Assembly (NCBI GenBank): GCA_044464765.1 | Contig: JBIQKZ010000016.1 | Location: 35,347 to 99,346, forward strand | Direction of reading: 5' to 3' | Source: JBIQKZ01 sp044464765 | GTDB lineage: Bacteria; Pseudomonadota; Gammaproteobacteria; Burkholderiales; Burkholderiaceae_B | DNA length: 64,000 nucleotides | In this document: positions 35,451 through 44,591 of the stretch, piece by piece | Numbering within the stretch: the first letter of the stretch is position 1 | Layout of the letters: every line of letters starts with the position of its first letter | Position numbers and translations under genes: made by a program | Notes under the pieces: model-generated | Seen by the model: only the letters and a program-made list of their open reading frames with translations | Told to the model about the DNA's origin: nothing | Database searches by the model: none

Positions 35451-35528
35451 CAAGGCTTGGCTGCTTTAACTGCCCAACATTCTGGAATCAGTTCAGCGGC
35501 CAGGCGCGCGCGTTACGCGCATTGCTTA

Positions 35529-36170
35529 TTACTTGTTCGGCTGGGGCGTTACACGCAAGTACGGGCGCACCACCGTGTAGCCTTTGGGGAACTTGGCTTT
35601 CAGTTCGGCCTCGTCCTTGATCGAGGGAACGATGATGACATCGTCGCCGTCTTCCCAGTTGACCGGAGTAGCCACGCTGTGGCTGTCGGTGAGCTGCAGC
35701 GAATCGATCACACGCAGGATTTCATTGAAGTTGCGGCCGGTGCTGGCGGGATAGGTAAGCGTTAGGCGCACCTTGCGGTTGGGATCGATGATGAATACCG
35801 AGCGCACCGTCGAAGTGTTGCTGGCATTGGGGTGGATCATGTCGTACAGGTCGGAAACCTTGCGGTCGGAATCGGCCAGAATGGGGAAATTGACTTTGGT
35901 GTTCTGGGTGTCGTTGATGTCGCCGATCCAGCCGCGGTGCGATTCGGCGTCGTCCACCGAGACCGCAATGACCTTCACGTTGCGCTTGGCGAATTCATCG
36001 GCCAGTTTGGCGGTGTAGCCCAGCTCTGTGGTGCAAACCGGCGTGAAATCGGCTGGGTGCGAGAACAACACGCCCCATTTGTCGCCAAGGTATTCGTAGA
36101 ATTTAATAGGGCCGATATCGGAATCCTGCTCAAAATCAGGGGCGGTATCGCCAAGACGCAAAGTTGCCAT
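35529..36170 (-). CDS. 1-Cys peroxiredoxin (Prx6 type)
   Basis: 213 residues. The peroxidatic Cys46 lies in SHPADFTPVCTTELG with the usual Pro and Thr; no second Cys is present, as in 1-Cys enzymes. WIGDINDTQNTKVNFPILAD and GRNFNEILRVIDSLQL are family hallmarks, and the long C-terminal extension (NWEDGDDVIIVPSIKD, VVRPYLR) is that of Prx6. It reduces hydroperoxides in the cytoplasm. Single gene with its own terminator; the first chromosomal gene beyond the prophage. Confidence 0.93.
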   Translation of the reverse strand: MATLRLGDTAPDFEQDSDIGPIKFYEYLGDKWGVLFSHPADFTPVCTTELGYTAKLADEFAKRNVKVIAVSVDDAESHRGWIGDINDTQNTKVNFPILADSDRKVSDLYDMIHPNASNTSTVRSVFIIDPNRKVRLTLTYPASTGRNFNEILRVIDSLQLTDSHSVATPVNWEDGDDVIIVPSIKDEAELKAKFPKGYTVVRPYLRVTPQPNK

Positions 36171-36331
36171 GATGACTCTCTTGAATGTGGGTAAAAAGAA
36201 TGCCTGGGGACGGATTATCCGGCCCCCATGCAGTTATTGTGACACCTTCGGAAACGAAGGTTAAATACCATTTTTATATAACCTTATAAGCTAAGCAAGG
36301 GCTAAATTCAATGCCCCGGTTATGGTTAGGG

Positions 36332-38152
36332 TTATGCATGGGCCTGCTGCGCATAGGCTGCCGCCGTTTCCCCCTCCTGGATGGCGACTCGCCAGGCCTG
36401 GGCGCGCGGCAAGACATGGGCGGCATAGAATACGCAGCTTGCCAGCTTCTGCTGATGGAAAGCATCGGGGTTTGGTTCCTGCAATTTTTGCACGCTGGCC
36501 ATCGCCGCGCGGGCCATTTGCCACCCGCCCAATACCGTTCCTGACAGCATCAGATAGGGTACGCTGCCCAGGAAAGCCGCCCTGACGTCGCTGGTGGCCA
36601 AACCCAGCAGGTAAGAAACCACGTGCTCGTAGGCGTCGATGGCATCCGCTAACCGCCGCGCGATCAGTTCCAGACCATCCGCTTCTTGACCACCCTGCGA
36701 TGCGGCTTTGCGCAACTGCTCAAGAGTGGCGCGCATCTGGGCCACAAGATTCAAGGCCACACCGCCCGCATCCCGCCACGTTTTCCGGCCCAGCAGGTCG
36801 TTGGCCTGGATGGCTGTGGTCCCTTCGTAGATCGGCAAGATACGGGCGTCGCGATAGTATTGCGCCGCACCGGTTTCTTCGATGTAGCCCATGCCCCCGT
36901 GCACCTGCACCCCCAACGAGGCCACTTCCACTGACGTTTCCGTGCAGAACCCTTTGACAATGGGCACCAGATATTCGTGCAAAGCCTGCTGACGCGCTCG
37001 TTCATCTGCGTCTGCCGCATGCTGGGCGCGGTCCAGCGCCGCCGCACCCAGATGGGCCAAGGCACGCCCTGCTTCGGTCAGGCCGCGCATGGTCAGCAGC
37101 ATACGCTGCACGTCTGGGTGCTGATTGATGGGAACAGCCAGGGGCGAACCGTCCAGTGCTTGCCCCTGGATGCGCTCGGCTGCGTAGTGCTGCGCCTGCT
37201 GCAAGGCGCGTTCCGACACGGCAACGCCCTGAAGCCCCACCGCAAAGCGCGCCGCATTCATCATGACGAACATGTACTGCAGGCCGCGATTTTCCTCGCC
37301 CACCAGATAACCGACCGCGCCTTCGCCCACCTGGCCTTTACCCGACCCGTACAGCAGCACTGCCGTGGGACTGGCGTGAATACCCAACTTGTGTTCAATC
37401 GAGGCGCACCAGACATCGTTCCTGGCGCCCAGGCCGCCATCGTCCTGCACCAGAAACTTGGGCACGACAAACAGGGAAATGCCCTTCACGCCTTTGGGTG
37501 CGTCGGGCGTGCGCGCAAGCACCAGGTGCACGATATTTTCAGCCATATCGTGCTCGCCATAGGTAATGAAGATTTTCTGCCCGCTCAGGCGATAGCTTCC
37601 GTCGTCCTTGCGCACAGCCCGCGTAGTCAGAAGGCTAAGGTCCGACCCGGCCTGGGGTTCGGTAAGGTTCATGGAACCCGTCCATCGACCCTGCACCAGG
37701 GGCGGAATAAATTTTTCCTGCAGTTCACGGCTGCCCACGGCAGCCAGCGCCTCGATGACTCCGTCCGTCAACAAGGGGCATAGTGAAAAAGACAGGTTCG
37801 CGGCGTTCAGGTTCTCTATCGCGGCTGCGCCCACGAGCTTGGGCAGGCCTTGCCCGCCCCACTGCGCGTCGTGTTGCAAACCCTGCCAGCCAGCGGCGGC
37901 GAATTGCTCGAAGGCCTGTTTGAAACCGGGCGACGTGGCGACCGCTCCATCATTCCATTGTGCGCCGTGCTGGTCGCCCGAATGATTCAGCGGCGCCAGC
38001 ACCTGCTCGACAAACTTCGCGTTTTCTTCCAACACCGCCTGGACCAGATCGGGTGTTACGTCTTCAAACCCGGACAACGCCAGAACGCCATCCAGATCCG
38101 TTAGCTCGTCAAGCACAAACTGCATGTCGCGTACAGGCGCGCGATAACTCAT
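36332..38152 (-). CDS. acyl-CoA dehydrogenase, DmdC-like (about 600 residues)
   Basis: 606 residues from ATG 38152 (the upstream ATG 38200 lacks support). N-terminal part has MSYRAPVRDMQFVLDELTDL, typical of the large 3-methylmercaptopropionyl-CoA dehydrogenase-like group. FAD and active-site segments: GSMNLTEPQAGSDLSLLTTR, IFITYGEHDMAENIVHLVLA, GGMGYIEETGAAQYYRDARI and the catalytic-base region LPIYEGTTAIQANDLLGRKT. It would pass electrons to the ETF encoded upstream. Exact acyl substrate is not predictable. Confidence 0.9.
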   Translation of the reverse strand: MSYRAPVRDMQFVLDELTDLDGVLALSGFEDVTPDLVQAVLEENAKFVEQVLAPLNHSGDQHGAQWNDGAVATSPGFKQAFEQFAAAGWQGLQHDAQWGGQGLPKLVGAAAIENLNAANLSFSLCPLLTDGVIEALAAVGSRELQEKFIPPLVQGRWTGSMNLTEPQAGSDLSLLTTRAVRKDDGSYRLSGQKIFITYGEHDMAENIVHLVLARTPDAPKGVKGISLFVVPKFLVQDDGGLGARNDVWCASIEHKLGIHASPTAVLLYGSGKGQVGEGAVGYLVGEENRGLQYMFVMMNAARFAVGLQGVAVSERALQQAQHYAAERIQGQALDGSPLAVPINQHPDVQRMLLTMRGLTEAGRALAHLGAAALDRAQHAADADERARQQALHEYLVPIVKGFCTETSVEVASLGVQVHGGMGYIEETGAAQYYRDARILPIYEGTTAIQANDLLGRKTWRDAGGVALNLVAQMRATLEQLRKAASQGGQEADGLELIARRLADAIDAYEHVVSYLLGLATSDVRAAFLGSVPYLMLSGTVLGGWQMARAAMASVQKLQEPNPDAFHQQKLASCVFYAAHVLPRAQAWRVAIQEGETAAAYAQQAHA

Positions 38153-38205
38153 GAATCCTCCTGACTGTAAGGGTGCCGCGATGCGACTCTTGCCGGGCAA
38201 GAAAA

Positions 38206-38237
38206 AACCTCGTACACAAACTACAGTGTACGAGGTT
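38206..38237 (-). terminator. terminator of the etfBA operon
   Basis: A perfect 12-base stem, AACCTCGTACAC (38206-38217) with GTGTACGAGGTT (38226-38237), followed on the minus strand by TTTTTTC. It is 50 bases past the etfA stop, so the dehydrogenase gene has its own promoter. Confidence 0.9.
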
Positions 38238-38286
38238 CGTGCAAAACCGTCATGGATGCCTCGCGCAAAGGCGTGGCGATTCAGTT

Positions 38287-39216
38287 TTACAGGGCGTCGG
38301 TTAGCTCGGGCACAGCCTGGAACAAATCGCTTACCAGGCCGTAATCGGCCACACCAAAGATGGGAGCTTCAGGATCTTTATTGATGGCAACAATGATCTT
38401 GGAATCCTTCATTCCCGCCAAATGCTGGATGGCGCCGGAAATGCCAACCGCCACGTACAACTGAGGCGCCACGATCTTGCCTGTTTGACCCACCTGCCAG
38501 TCGTTGGGCGCATAACCCGCATCGACCGCTGCGCGCGACGCGCCCAGGGCGGCGCCCAGCTTATCGGCCAAAGGTTCCAGCAATTTGAAGTTCTCGGCGC
38601 TGCCCATGCCGCGCCCGCCCGACACAACAACCGGGGCGCCGGCCAGCTCGGGGCGATCGCTTTTGGCGACTTCTCGGCCCACAAACGACGACAGGCCTGA
38701 ATCGTTGACCGCGTCGGCCGAATCGACCGACGCCGAACCGCCTTCTGCGGCGACGGCATCGAACGCCGTGGTGCGAACGGTGATGACCTTGACGGCATCG
38801 GTCGACTGCACCGTGGCAATGGCATTGCCGGCATAGATGGGGCGCTGGAAGGTATCGGCGGAATCGACCGCGATAATGTCGGAAATCTGTGCCACGTCGA
38901 GCTTGGCGGCTACCCGTGGGGCGATGTTCTTTCCGCTGGCCGTGGCTGGGAACAGGATGTGGGTGTAGCCTTGCGCCAGCGCCAGCACCTGGGCGGCCAC
39001 GTTCTCTGCCAGGCCTTCGGCCAAGACCGGCGCATCGGCCAAGATGACCTTAGCCACGCCGGCGGCTGCAGCGGCCTGCTGTGCAACGGCTTGTGCGCCG
39101 GACCCCGCCACCAGCACATGGACGTCGCCGCCGATGGCTTGCGCCGCTGCCACGGTATTAAGGGTTGCCGCCTTCAACTGGGCGTTATCGTGTTCTGCAA
39201 TGACAAGTATCGACAT
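38287..39216 (-). CDS. etfA: electron transfer flavoprotein, alpha subunit
   Basis: 309 residues from ATG 39216, 2 bases after etfB. N-terminal part (ILVIAEHDNAQLKAATLNTV, GYTHILFPATASGKNIAPRV) and the C-terminal FAD domain: PVVVSGGRGMGSAENFKLLE, APNDWQVGQTGKIVAPQLYV, VGISGAIQHLAGMKDSKIIV, AINKDPEAPIF. It holds the FAD that carries electrons from acyl-CoA dehydrogenases to ETF-quinone oxidoreductase. Confidence 0.96.
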   Translation of the reverse strand: MSILVIAEHDNAQLKAATLNTVAAAQAIGGDVHVLVAGSGAQAVAQQAAAAAGVAKVILADAPVLAEGLAENVAAQVLALAQGYTHILFPATASGKNIAPRVAAKLDVAQISDIIAVDSADTFQRPIYAGNAIATVQSTDAVKVITVRTTAFDAVAAEGGSASVDSADAVNDSGLSSFVGREVAKSDRPELAGAPVVVSGGRGMGSAENFKLLEPLADKLGAALGASRAAVDAGYAPNDWQVGQTGKIVAPQLYVAVGISGAIQHLAGMKDSKIIVAINKDPEAPIFGVADYGLVSDLFQAVPELTDAL

Positions 39217-39218
39217 GA

Positions 39219-39968
39219 TCAAATCACCTTGGCTTCGTTTTTCAGTTTATCGACCAATGTGGCGACATCGGGCACTGTAATACCTGCCGAGCGAGCCGGC
39301 GGTTCGGACACCTTCAGCGTTTTCAGGCGCGGCGCGGCGTCGACGCCAAGGTCATCGGGCGTAACGGTTTCCAACGGCTTTTTCTTGGCCTTCATGATGT
39401 TGGGCAAGGTGACATACCGAGGCTCGTTCAAGCGCAAATCGGTGGTGATGATGGCCGGTAATTTAAGCGCAAGGGTTTCCAGGCCGCCATCGACTTCACG
39501 CGTGACGGTGACACTGTCGCCGGAAACTTCGATCTTGCTGGCGAAGGTGGCTTGCGGCCAGTCGAGCAAAGCGGCCAGCATCTGACCGGTTTGGTTGGCG
39601 TCGTCGTCGATGGCCTGTTTGCCCAGAATAACAAGCTGCGGCTGCTCTTTGTCGACCAGCGCCTTCAACAGCTTGGCCACGGCCAATGGCTGCAATTCGA
39701 CGTCAGTTTGCACCAGGATGGCGCGGTCGGCGCCGATCGCCATGGCGGTGCGCAGGGTTTCCTGCGATTGCGCCAGGCCGCACGATACGGCAACCACTTC
39801 GGTGGCAACGGATTTTTCCTTTAGCCGCGTGGCCTCTTCGACAGCGATTTCGTCGAAGGGATTCATGGACATTTTGACGTTGGCGATATCCACGCCGGTT
39901 TGATCCGACTTGACGCGGACCTTGACGTTGTAGTCGACAACGCGTTTGACAGGCACCAATACCTTCAT
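39219..39968 (-). CDS. etfB: electron transfer flavoprotein, beta subunit
   Basis: 249 residues. MKVLVPVKRVVDYNVKVRVK, NPFDEIAVEEATRLKEK, DRAILVQTDVELQPLAVAKL and LGKQAIDDDANQTGQMLAAL are the beta-subunit signature with the AMP-binding region. SGDSVTVTREVDGGLETLAL follows. First gene of the etfBA operon, with an AGGAAG site before ATG 39968. Confidence 0.96.
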   Translation of the reverse strand: MKVLVPVKRVVDYNVKVRVKSDQTGVDIANVKMSMNPFDEIAVEEATRLKEKSVATEVVAVSCGLAQSQETLRTAMAIGADRAILVQTDVELQPLAVAKLLKALVDKEQPQLVILGKQAIDDDANQTGQMLAALLDWPQATFASKIEVSGDSVTVTREVDGGLETLALKLPAIITTDLRLNEPRYVTLPNIMKAKKKPLETVTPDDLGVDAAPRLKTLKVSEPPARSAGITVPDVATLVDKLKNEAKVI

Positions 39969-40017
39969 CGGGTACTTCCTCCAAGTGTGAAAATAAATTT
40001 CGCAGATTCTCGTTATT

Positions 40018-40941
40018 CTACAGCTTTGCCAGCGCCCTTACGTGCGCTTCGACACTACGCCCAAGGGCCTGCAGGTCGTAACCGCCTTCCAGAAAACTGA
40101 CGATACGGCCTTGCGCTGTTTGATCCGCCACGCTGACCAACTGCTCGGTGATCCAGCGGTAATCGTCTTCAACCAGCCCTAACTGGGCCAGATCATCGTC
40201 GCGATGGGCGTCAAAGCCCGCCGATATAAAAATGAACTGGGGCGCGAATGACTTTAAGTGGGGCAACCAATTACTGGAAACAATGTCGCGAACCACTTCA
40301 CCGGTGGAATATGCGCCGACCGGTATATTTAGCATATTTTCGGCTTTATTTACAGCGTGTACACCAGGAAATATATTATCCTGGAAAAATCCATACATCT
40401 GAACCCTATTGTCACCGCTAAATATTTCCTCGGTTCCATTGCCATGATGTACGTCGAAATCAATAATAGCCACCCGATCCAAGCCGTATCTTTCAAGTGT
40501 ATACGCTACAGCTACTGCCAAGTTATTAAAAAAGCAGAAACCCATGGCCCGATCCGAGCATGCATGATGGCCCGGAGGCCGCACGGCACAGAACGCAGTG
40601 GCCGACTTTTGTTCCATGACGGCATCGACAGCGCCGATACCGGCTCCCGCCGCAACCATCGCTGCTGATAGCGTATGGGGGTTCATCGAGGTGTCCGGGT
40701 CAACCTGAAAATAACCAGACGCCGGTGCATGCCGGCGCAGGAAATCCAGATGCTGTTGCGTGTGCACGCGCAGCAGGTCGGCATCGCCCGCCGGTTCGGC
40801 ATTGGCCTGGTCAAGAAAATCCAGTAAACCGCTTGCGATCAGGCGGTCATTGATTGCGTCCAGCCGATCCGGACTTTCCGGATGCCAATCGCCCATTTCG
40901 TGCAACCGGCATTCGGGATGAGTAATATATAGAGTCTGCAT
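40018..40941 (-). CDS. histone deacetylase family amidohydrolase
   Basis: 307 residues. Zinc-hydrolase motifs: AVRPPGHHACSDRAMGFCFF (active-site His pair), RVAIIDFDVHHGNGTEEIFS (metal ligands Asp and His) and FIFISAGFDAHRDDDLAQLG (third ligand). The class includes bacterial polyamine and acetoin-utilisation deacetylases; the true substrate is unknown. Its ATG is only 10 bases from the ATG of the divergent mltB, and no ribosome site precedes it, so its promoter must lie inside mltB or the message is leaderless. Confidence 0.88.
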   Translation of the reverse strand: MQTLYITHPECRLHEMGDWHPESPDRLDAINDRLIASGLLDFLDQANAEPAGDADLLRVHTQQHLDFLRRHAPASGYFQVDPDTSMNPHTLSAAMVAAGAGIGAVDAVMEQKSATAFCAVRPPGHHACSDRAMGFCFFNNLAVAVAYTLERYGLDRVAIIDFDVHHGNGTEEIFSGDNRVQMYGFFQDNIFPGVHAVNKAENMLNIPVGAYSTGEVVRDIVSSNWLPHLKSFAPQFIFISAGFDAHRDDDLAQLGLVEDDYRWITEQLVSVADQTAQGRIVSFLEGGYDLQALGRSVEAHVRALAKL

Positions 40942-40951
40942 AAGGAGGATT

Positions 40952-42133
40952 ATGTTTAAACCGGCTTTCTTTGTTTATCTTGCCCTGACCGCTTGCCTGG
41001 CAGGGTGTGCGTCAAGCCATACCCATAATGCGGTATCCGCAGCGCCGGCGCAACAATCTGCACCACCCCAGGCATCCGCAAGCCCCAACACATCGCCAGC
41101 CGGCAGCGATACATCATCAAACGGCGCCCGTACCTCGCCCGCCCGAACCCGGGGCGATGGCTTCCTGATGCAAGACGGGCAATTGGCGCCCGAGGCCCAG
41201 GCCTATGCCGAACAGGTCGCTTCTCAACTTCAGATCCCTTTAGGGCACGTCGAAGCGCTACTGATGGACACCCGATATAACCCTGCGGTTGCCCGCTTGA
41301 TGTCGCCGGCCAAAACTACCAAGGTGCGTAAAAGCTGGGTGACTTATCGCAAGCGTTTCGTGGAACCCATCCGCATTCGCGCCGGCGTGCAATTTTGGCA
41401 GGAAAACCAGGAAGCCCTGAACGATACCGCAAAAAAATACGGCGTTCCGCCTTCGATCATTGTAGCCATCATCGGGGTGGAGACCGTTTACGGTCGTTAC
41501 ACGGGGAATTTTTCAGTACTCGACGCCCTGGCAACGCTGGCCTTTCGCTACCCCGACCCCAACCGCCCCGAACGTACACAACTGTTTCGCGACCAACTGG
41601 CCGACCTGATCCAACTTGATCATGCCGGCGAACTTGACGCCCGCACCGCACTGGGTTCGTTTGCAGGCGCCATGGGCCTGCCCCAGTTCATGCCCGGCAG
41701 CCTGCTGCGTTACGCCGCCGATGGTGACGGCGATCAAACAATCGACCTTCACAACAGCAGACAAGATGCAATCGCATCGGTTGCGCGTTTCCTGCGCGAA
41801 CATGGATGGCAGCCCGGCCTGCCTGTGTTTGCACCGGTAAGCTTGCCTGCCTCTGCCGGCGGGCTGGTCCAGGGGGGTCTGGAGCCCACCTATACCTGGG
41901 CTCAGTTGCAAGCACATGGGGCAAGCGCCCAGGCCGCCGGCGCCTGGCAACACCACAAACTTGGCATCGTCGACTTGGTGGACGAACCACGCAATCAGGC
42001 CGAGTACCGCAGTGGGACACCCAATTTCTTTGCCATCACCCATTACAACCGCAGCTACTTCTACGCCGCATCGGTCGCCGACCTTGCCCGCGAACTTGCC
42101 AGCCGGATGGGCTACGGAGACCCGAACGAATAA
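40952..42133 (+). CDS. mltB: membrane-bound lytic murein transglycosylase B
   Basis: 393 residues, AAGGAGG before the ATG. Lipobox CLAGC puts Cys19 at the lipid anchor, followed by a Ser/Ala/Pro linker to about residue 70. The MltB domain has the catalytic Glu in IIGVETVYGRYTGNFSVLDA, then FRDQLADLIQLDH, GSFAGAMGLPQFMPGSLLRY and a C-terminal FFAITHYNRSYFYAASVADL. It cleaves peptidoglycan glycan strands at the outer membrane. Divergent from the deacetylase-like gene. Confidence 0.94.
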   Translation: MFKPAFFVYLALTACLAGCASSHTHNAVSAAPAQQSAPPQASASPNTSPAGSDTSSNGARTSPARTRGDGFLMQDGQLAPEAQAYAEQVASQLQIPLGHVEALLMDTRYNPAVARLMSPAKTTKVRKSWVTYRKRFVEPIRIRAGVQFWQENQEALNDTAKKYGVPPSIIVAIIGVETVYGRYTGNFSVLDALATLAFRYPDPNRPERTQLFRDQLADLIQLDHAGELDARTALGSFAGAMGLPQFMPGSLLRYAADGDGDQTIDLHNSRQDAIASVARFLREHGWQPGLPVFAPVSLPASAGGLVQGGLEPTYTWAQLQAHGASAQAAGAWQHHKLGIVDLVDEPRNQAEYRSGTPNFFAITHYNRSYFYAASVADLARELASRMGYGDPNE

Positions 42134-42223
42134 CACATTGATTCACAACCACCTTTGAACACCGGTGGGCAGCAGTGTTACCCTAACTACTCCAGCCGCT
42201 GCCCCAAGGCGTAACACGAGCCA

Positions 42224-43246
42224 ATGCCCATGCCAGAGTCCTCGCTGTCCGTTCGCAAGCATACAGAATCCCCCGAGTCCCCCGCCCTCGTTGGCGACCA
42301 TTCATCGACACAGCACGAATTGACCACAGGCCTGCAAAGCAGGCCTGCCCACATCGCCCCAAAGTATCTGTACGACACACTGGGCTCAAAACTATTCGAA
42401 GCCATTTGTCTTTTGCCGGAGTACTACCCCACACGTACGGAAGCCGCCATCCTGCAGGCGCAATCCGCAGCGATCGCCCAGGCTATCGGGCCGGGAAGCG
42501 TATTGATCGACCTGGGCGCCGGCAACTGCGCCAAGGCGGCAAACCTCTTTCCCGTACTGTCACCCAGCCATTACGTACCTGTTGACATTTCGGCCGACTT
42601 TCTTAAAAAAGCCATTGAGCCGTTGCGGCAGCGCTATCCCGATATTTCCATCACGCCGCTGGGTCAGGATTTCTCGCAAAGCCTGACCCTGCCCGCAACG
42701 CTTCCCGGCGAAAAGCGGGTTTTTTTCTATCCCGGCTCGTCCATCGGCAATTTCACGCCGGCGCAAGCCACCGAGTTCTTGCAACGCCTGCACGTGGCCG
42801 GCGGGCCGGATGCCACCCTTCTTCTAGGCATCGATCTGGTCAAAGACCCCGCCGTATTGCAAGCGGCCTACGATGACAGCCTGGGGGTCACGGCCGCCTT
42901 TAACCTGAATATCCTGAATCATCTGAATGCCGTTCTGGGAAGCAACTTCCAGACGGTCGACTGGGAACACAGCGCCCTATTCAACCCCGAGCGCCATCGC
43001 ATTGAAATGTATCTCAAAGCCCGCCGCAAGGTTGACGTGCACTGGCTGGGGCACACCCGCATCTTCGAGAAGGATGAATGCATCCACACGGAAAACAGCT
43101 ATAAATATACGCGCCAGAGCATTGCAGACCTGCTCCAGCAAGCCGGTTTCCAGGAAATCGCCTTCTGGAGCGATCCACATGACTGGTTCAGCGTTGTCCT
43201 GGCGCGCCCACTACAGACCAGACCCCACATCAAGCGCATGTTGTGA
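42224..43246 (+). CDS. egtD: L-histidine N-alpha-methyltransferase EgtD
   Basis: 340 residues. PKYLYDTLGSKLFEAICLLP, EYYPTRTEAAILQAQ, VLIDLGAGNCAKAANLFPVL (SAM site), FFYPGSSIGNFTPAQATEFL and HRIEMYLKARRKVDVHWLG are diagnostic of EgtD. It makes hercynine from histidine and three SAM. The sulfur-inserting partner egtB follows after 13 bases. The N-terminal 35 residues are weakly conserved. ATG 42224 and ATG 42230 are both possible starts. Confidence 0.93.
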   Translation: MPMPESSLSVRKHTESPESPALVGDHSSTQHELTTGLQSRPAHIAPKYLYDTLGSKLFEAICLLPEYYPTRTEAAILQAQSAAIAQAIGPGSVLIDLGAGNCAKAANLFPVLSPSHYVPVDISADFLKKAIEPLRQRYPDISITPLGQDFSQSLTLPATLPGEKRVFFYPGSSIGNFTPAQATEFLQRLHVAGGPDATLLLGIDLVKDPAVLQAAYDDSLGVTAAFNLNILNHLNAVLGSNFQTVDWEHSALFNPERHRIEMYLKARRKVDVHWLGHTRIFEKDECIHTENSYKYTRQSIADLLQQAGFQEIAFWSDPHDWFSVVLARPLQTRPHIKRML

Positions 43247-43259
43247 AGAGATCTACTGA

Positions 43260-44504
43260 ATGACACACACCGTCTCGCTGTTGTCCCGCTACGAAGCCGT
43301 ACGCCTGGCAACAATGAAGTTAGCCGAGCCGCTGTCGGATGAGGACTGCTGCGTACAATCCATGCCCGAAGCCAGCCCTGTCAAGTGGCACCTTGCCCAC
43401 ACCACCTGGTTTTTCGAGACGTTTATCCTGGAACGTTTTGAGCCTGACTTCAAACCATTTGATCCCCAGTTCAGGTATCTGTTCAACTCGTACTACAACG
43501 GAATCGGTGAACAATATCCTCGAGCCCGTCGCGGCATGATCACCCGCCCCACGCTGGACCAAATCGAGGACTACCGCCAGGATGTCGACGCCCGCCTTAG
43601 CACCTTGCTTATTGTTGCCGGCGCGCCATCACGCAACCTGGACCCCGAGCTCGAACGCCTTGTCACCCTGGGGCTGCACCACGAACAGCAGCATCAAGAG
43701 CTGATCCTTACCGATGTGTTGCACCTATTTTGGCAGAACCCCTTGCGCCCCGCCTACCACCAGCGGGCGACAGAACCCGTGCCCTCTTCTAATGCTCAGA
43801 ACCTGGACTGGTTGACCGTTGACGGCGGAATCGTACACATAGGCCATCAGGACACTGGCTTCTGCTTCGATAATGAGCTGCCCCGTCACCGGCAGTATCT
43901 CGAACCCTTCCAGATTGCATCCCGCCTGGTCAGCAATAGCGAATACCTTGAGTTCATCCGTGCCGGAGGCTATCAGGACCCGGCCCTGTGGCTTTCCGAA
44001 GGCTGGGCCTGGCTACATAGCGGCGACACCCCCATTCAAGCGCCTTTATACTGGGAGCAACACGGCCAGGACTGGTGCGAGTTCAGTCTTGACGGCTTGG
44101 TCACCTTGGGCGGCAACCGGGCAGTGCGTCATTTGTCGTATTTCGAAGCCGATGCCTACGCCCGTTGGACCAACGCCCGCCTGCCGACCGAGGCCGAATG
44201 GGAGCATGCCGTCGAGACCCAGGCCGTTAACAACACGCCAACGGCTCAAGCCGGCCCCTCCCTGGTCCAGTTGTTTGACACCGCCTGGCAATGGACCTCC
44301 AACAGCTACGCGCCCTACCCCGGATTCACGCCCGCGCAAGGAAGCATCGGTGAATACAACGGAAAATTCATGGTGAACCAGTATGTGCTGCGCGGTGGCT
44401 CTTGTGCCACACCGGCCGATCATAGCCGCCCAAGCTATCGCAATTTTTTCCCCAGCAACGCCCGCTGGCAATACACTGGCCTTCGGCTGGCTCGTACACC
44501 TTAA
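43260..44504 (+). CDS. egtB: ergothioneine synthase EgtB (hercynine oxygenase)
   Basis: 414 residues. N-terminal DinB-like domain with VKWHLAHTTWFFETFILERF and the iron-binding HHEQQHQELILTDVLHLF, a central linker, and a C-terminal formylglycine-enzyme-like domain (RLPTEAEWEHAVETQ, LFDTAWQWTSNSYAPYPGFT, VLRGGSCATPADHSRPSYRN). It joins hercynine to a thiol (Cys or gamma-Glu-Cys) with O2. No egtA, egtC or egtE nearby, so later steps must use unlinked enzymes or the direct-cysteine route. Confidence 0.92.
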   Translation: MTHTVSLLSRYEAVRLATMKLAEPLSDEDCCVQSMPEASPVKWHLAHTTWFFETFILERFEPDFKPFDPQFRYLFNSYYNGIGEQYPRARRGMITRPTLDQIEDYRQDVDARLSTLLIVAGAPSRNLDPELERLVTLGLHHEQQHQELILTDVLHLFWQNPLRPAYHQRATEPVPSSNAQNLDWLTVDGGIVHIGHQDTGFCFDNELPRHRQYLEPFQIASRLVSNSEYLEFIRAGGYQDPALWLSEGWAWLHSGDTPIQAPLYWEQHGQDWCEFSLDGLVTLGGNRAVRHLSYFEADAYARWTNARLPTEAEWEHAVETQAVNNTPTAQAGPSLVQLFDTAWQWTSNSYAPYPGFTPAQGSIGEYNGKFMVNQYVLRGGSCATPADHSRPSYRNFFPSNARWQYTGLRLARTP

Positions 44505-44591
44505 AGGCGGCCCTCCCGGGCGGACCGGCGGGAATCCAACAGCGGGTCACGCCACCGCCATAACGCAGCCTTCGGGCGTGGCCGGGCGGTG

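Noticed and set aside
35105..35528. tRNA as the integration target
   Set aside because: No cloverleaf-like sequence was found by eye at the junction, nor at 62731-62855 or 63541-64000.
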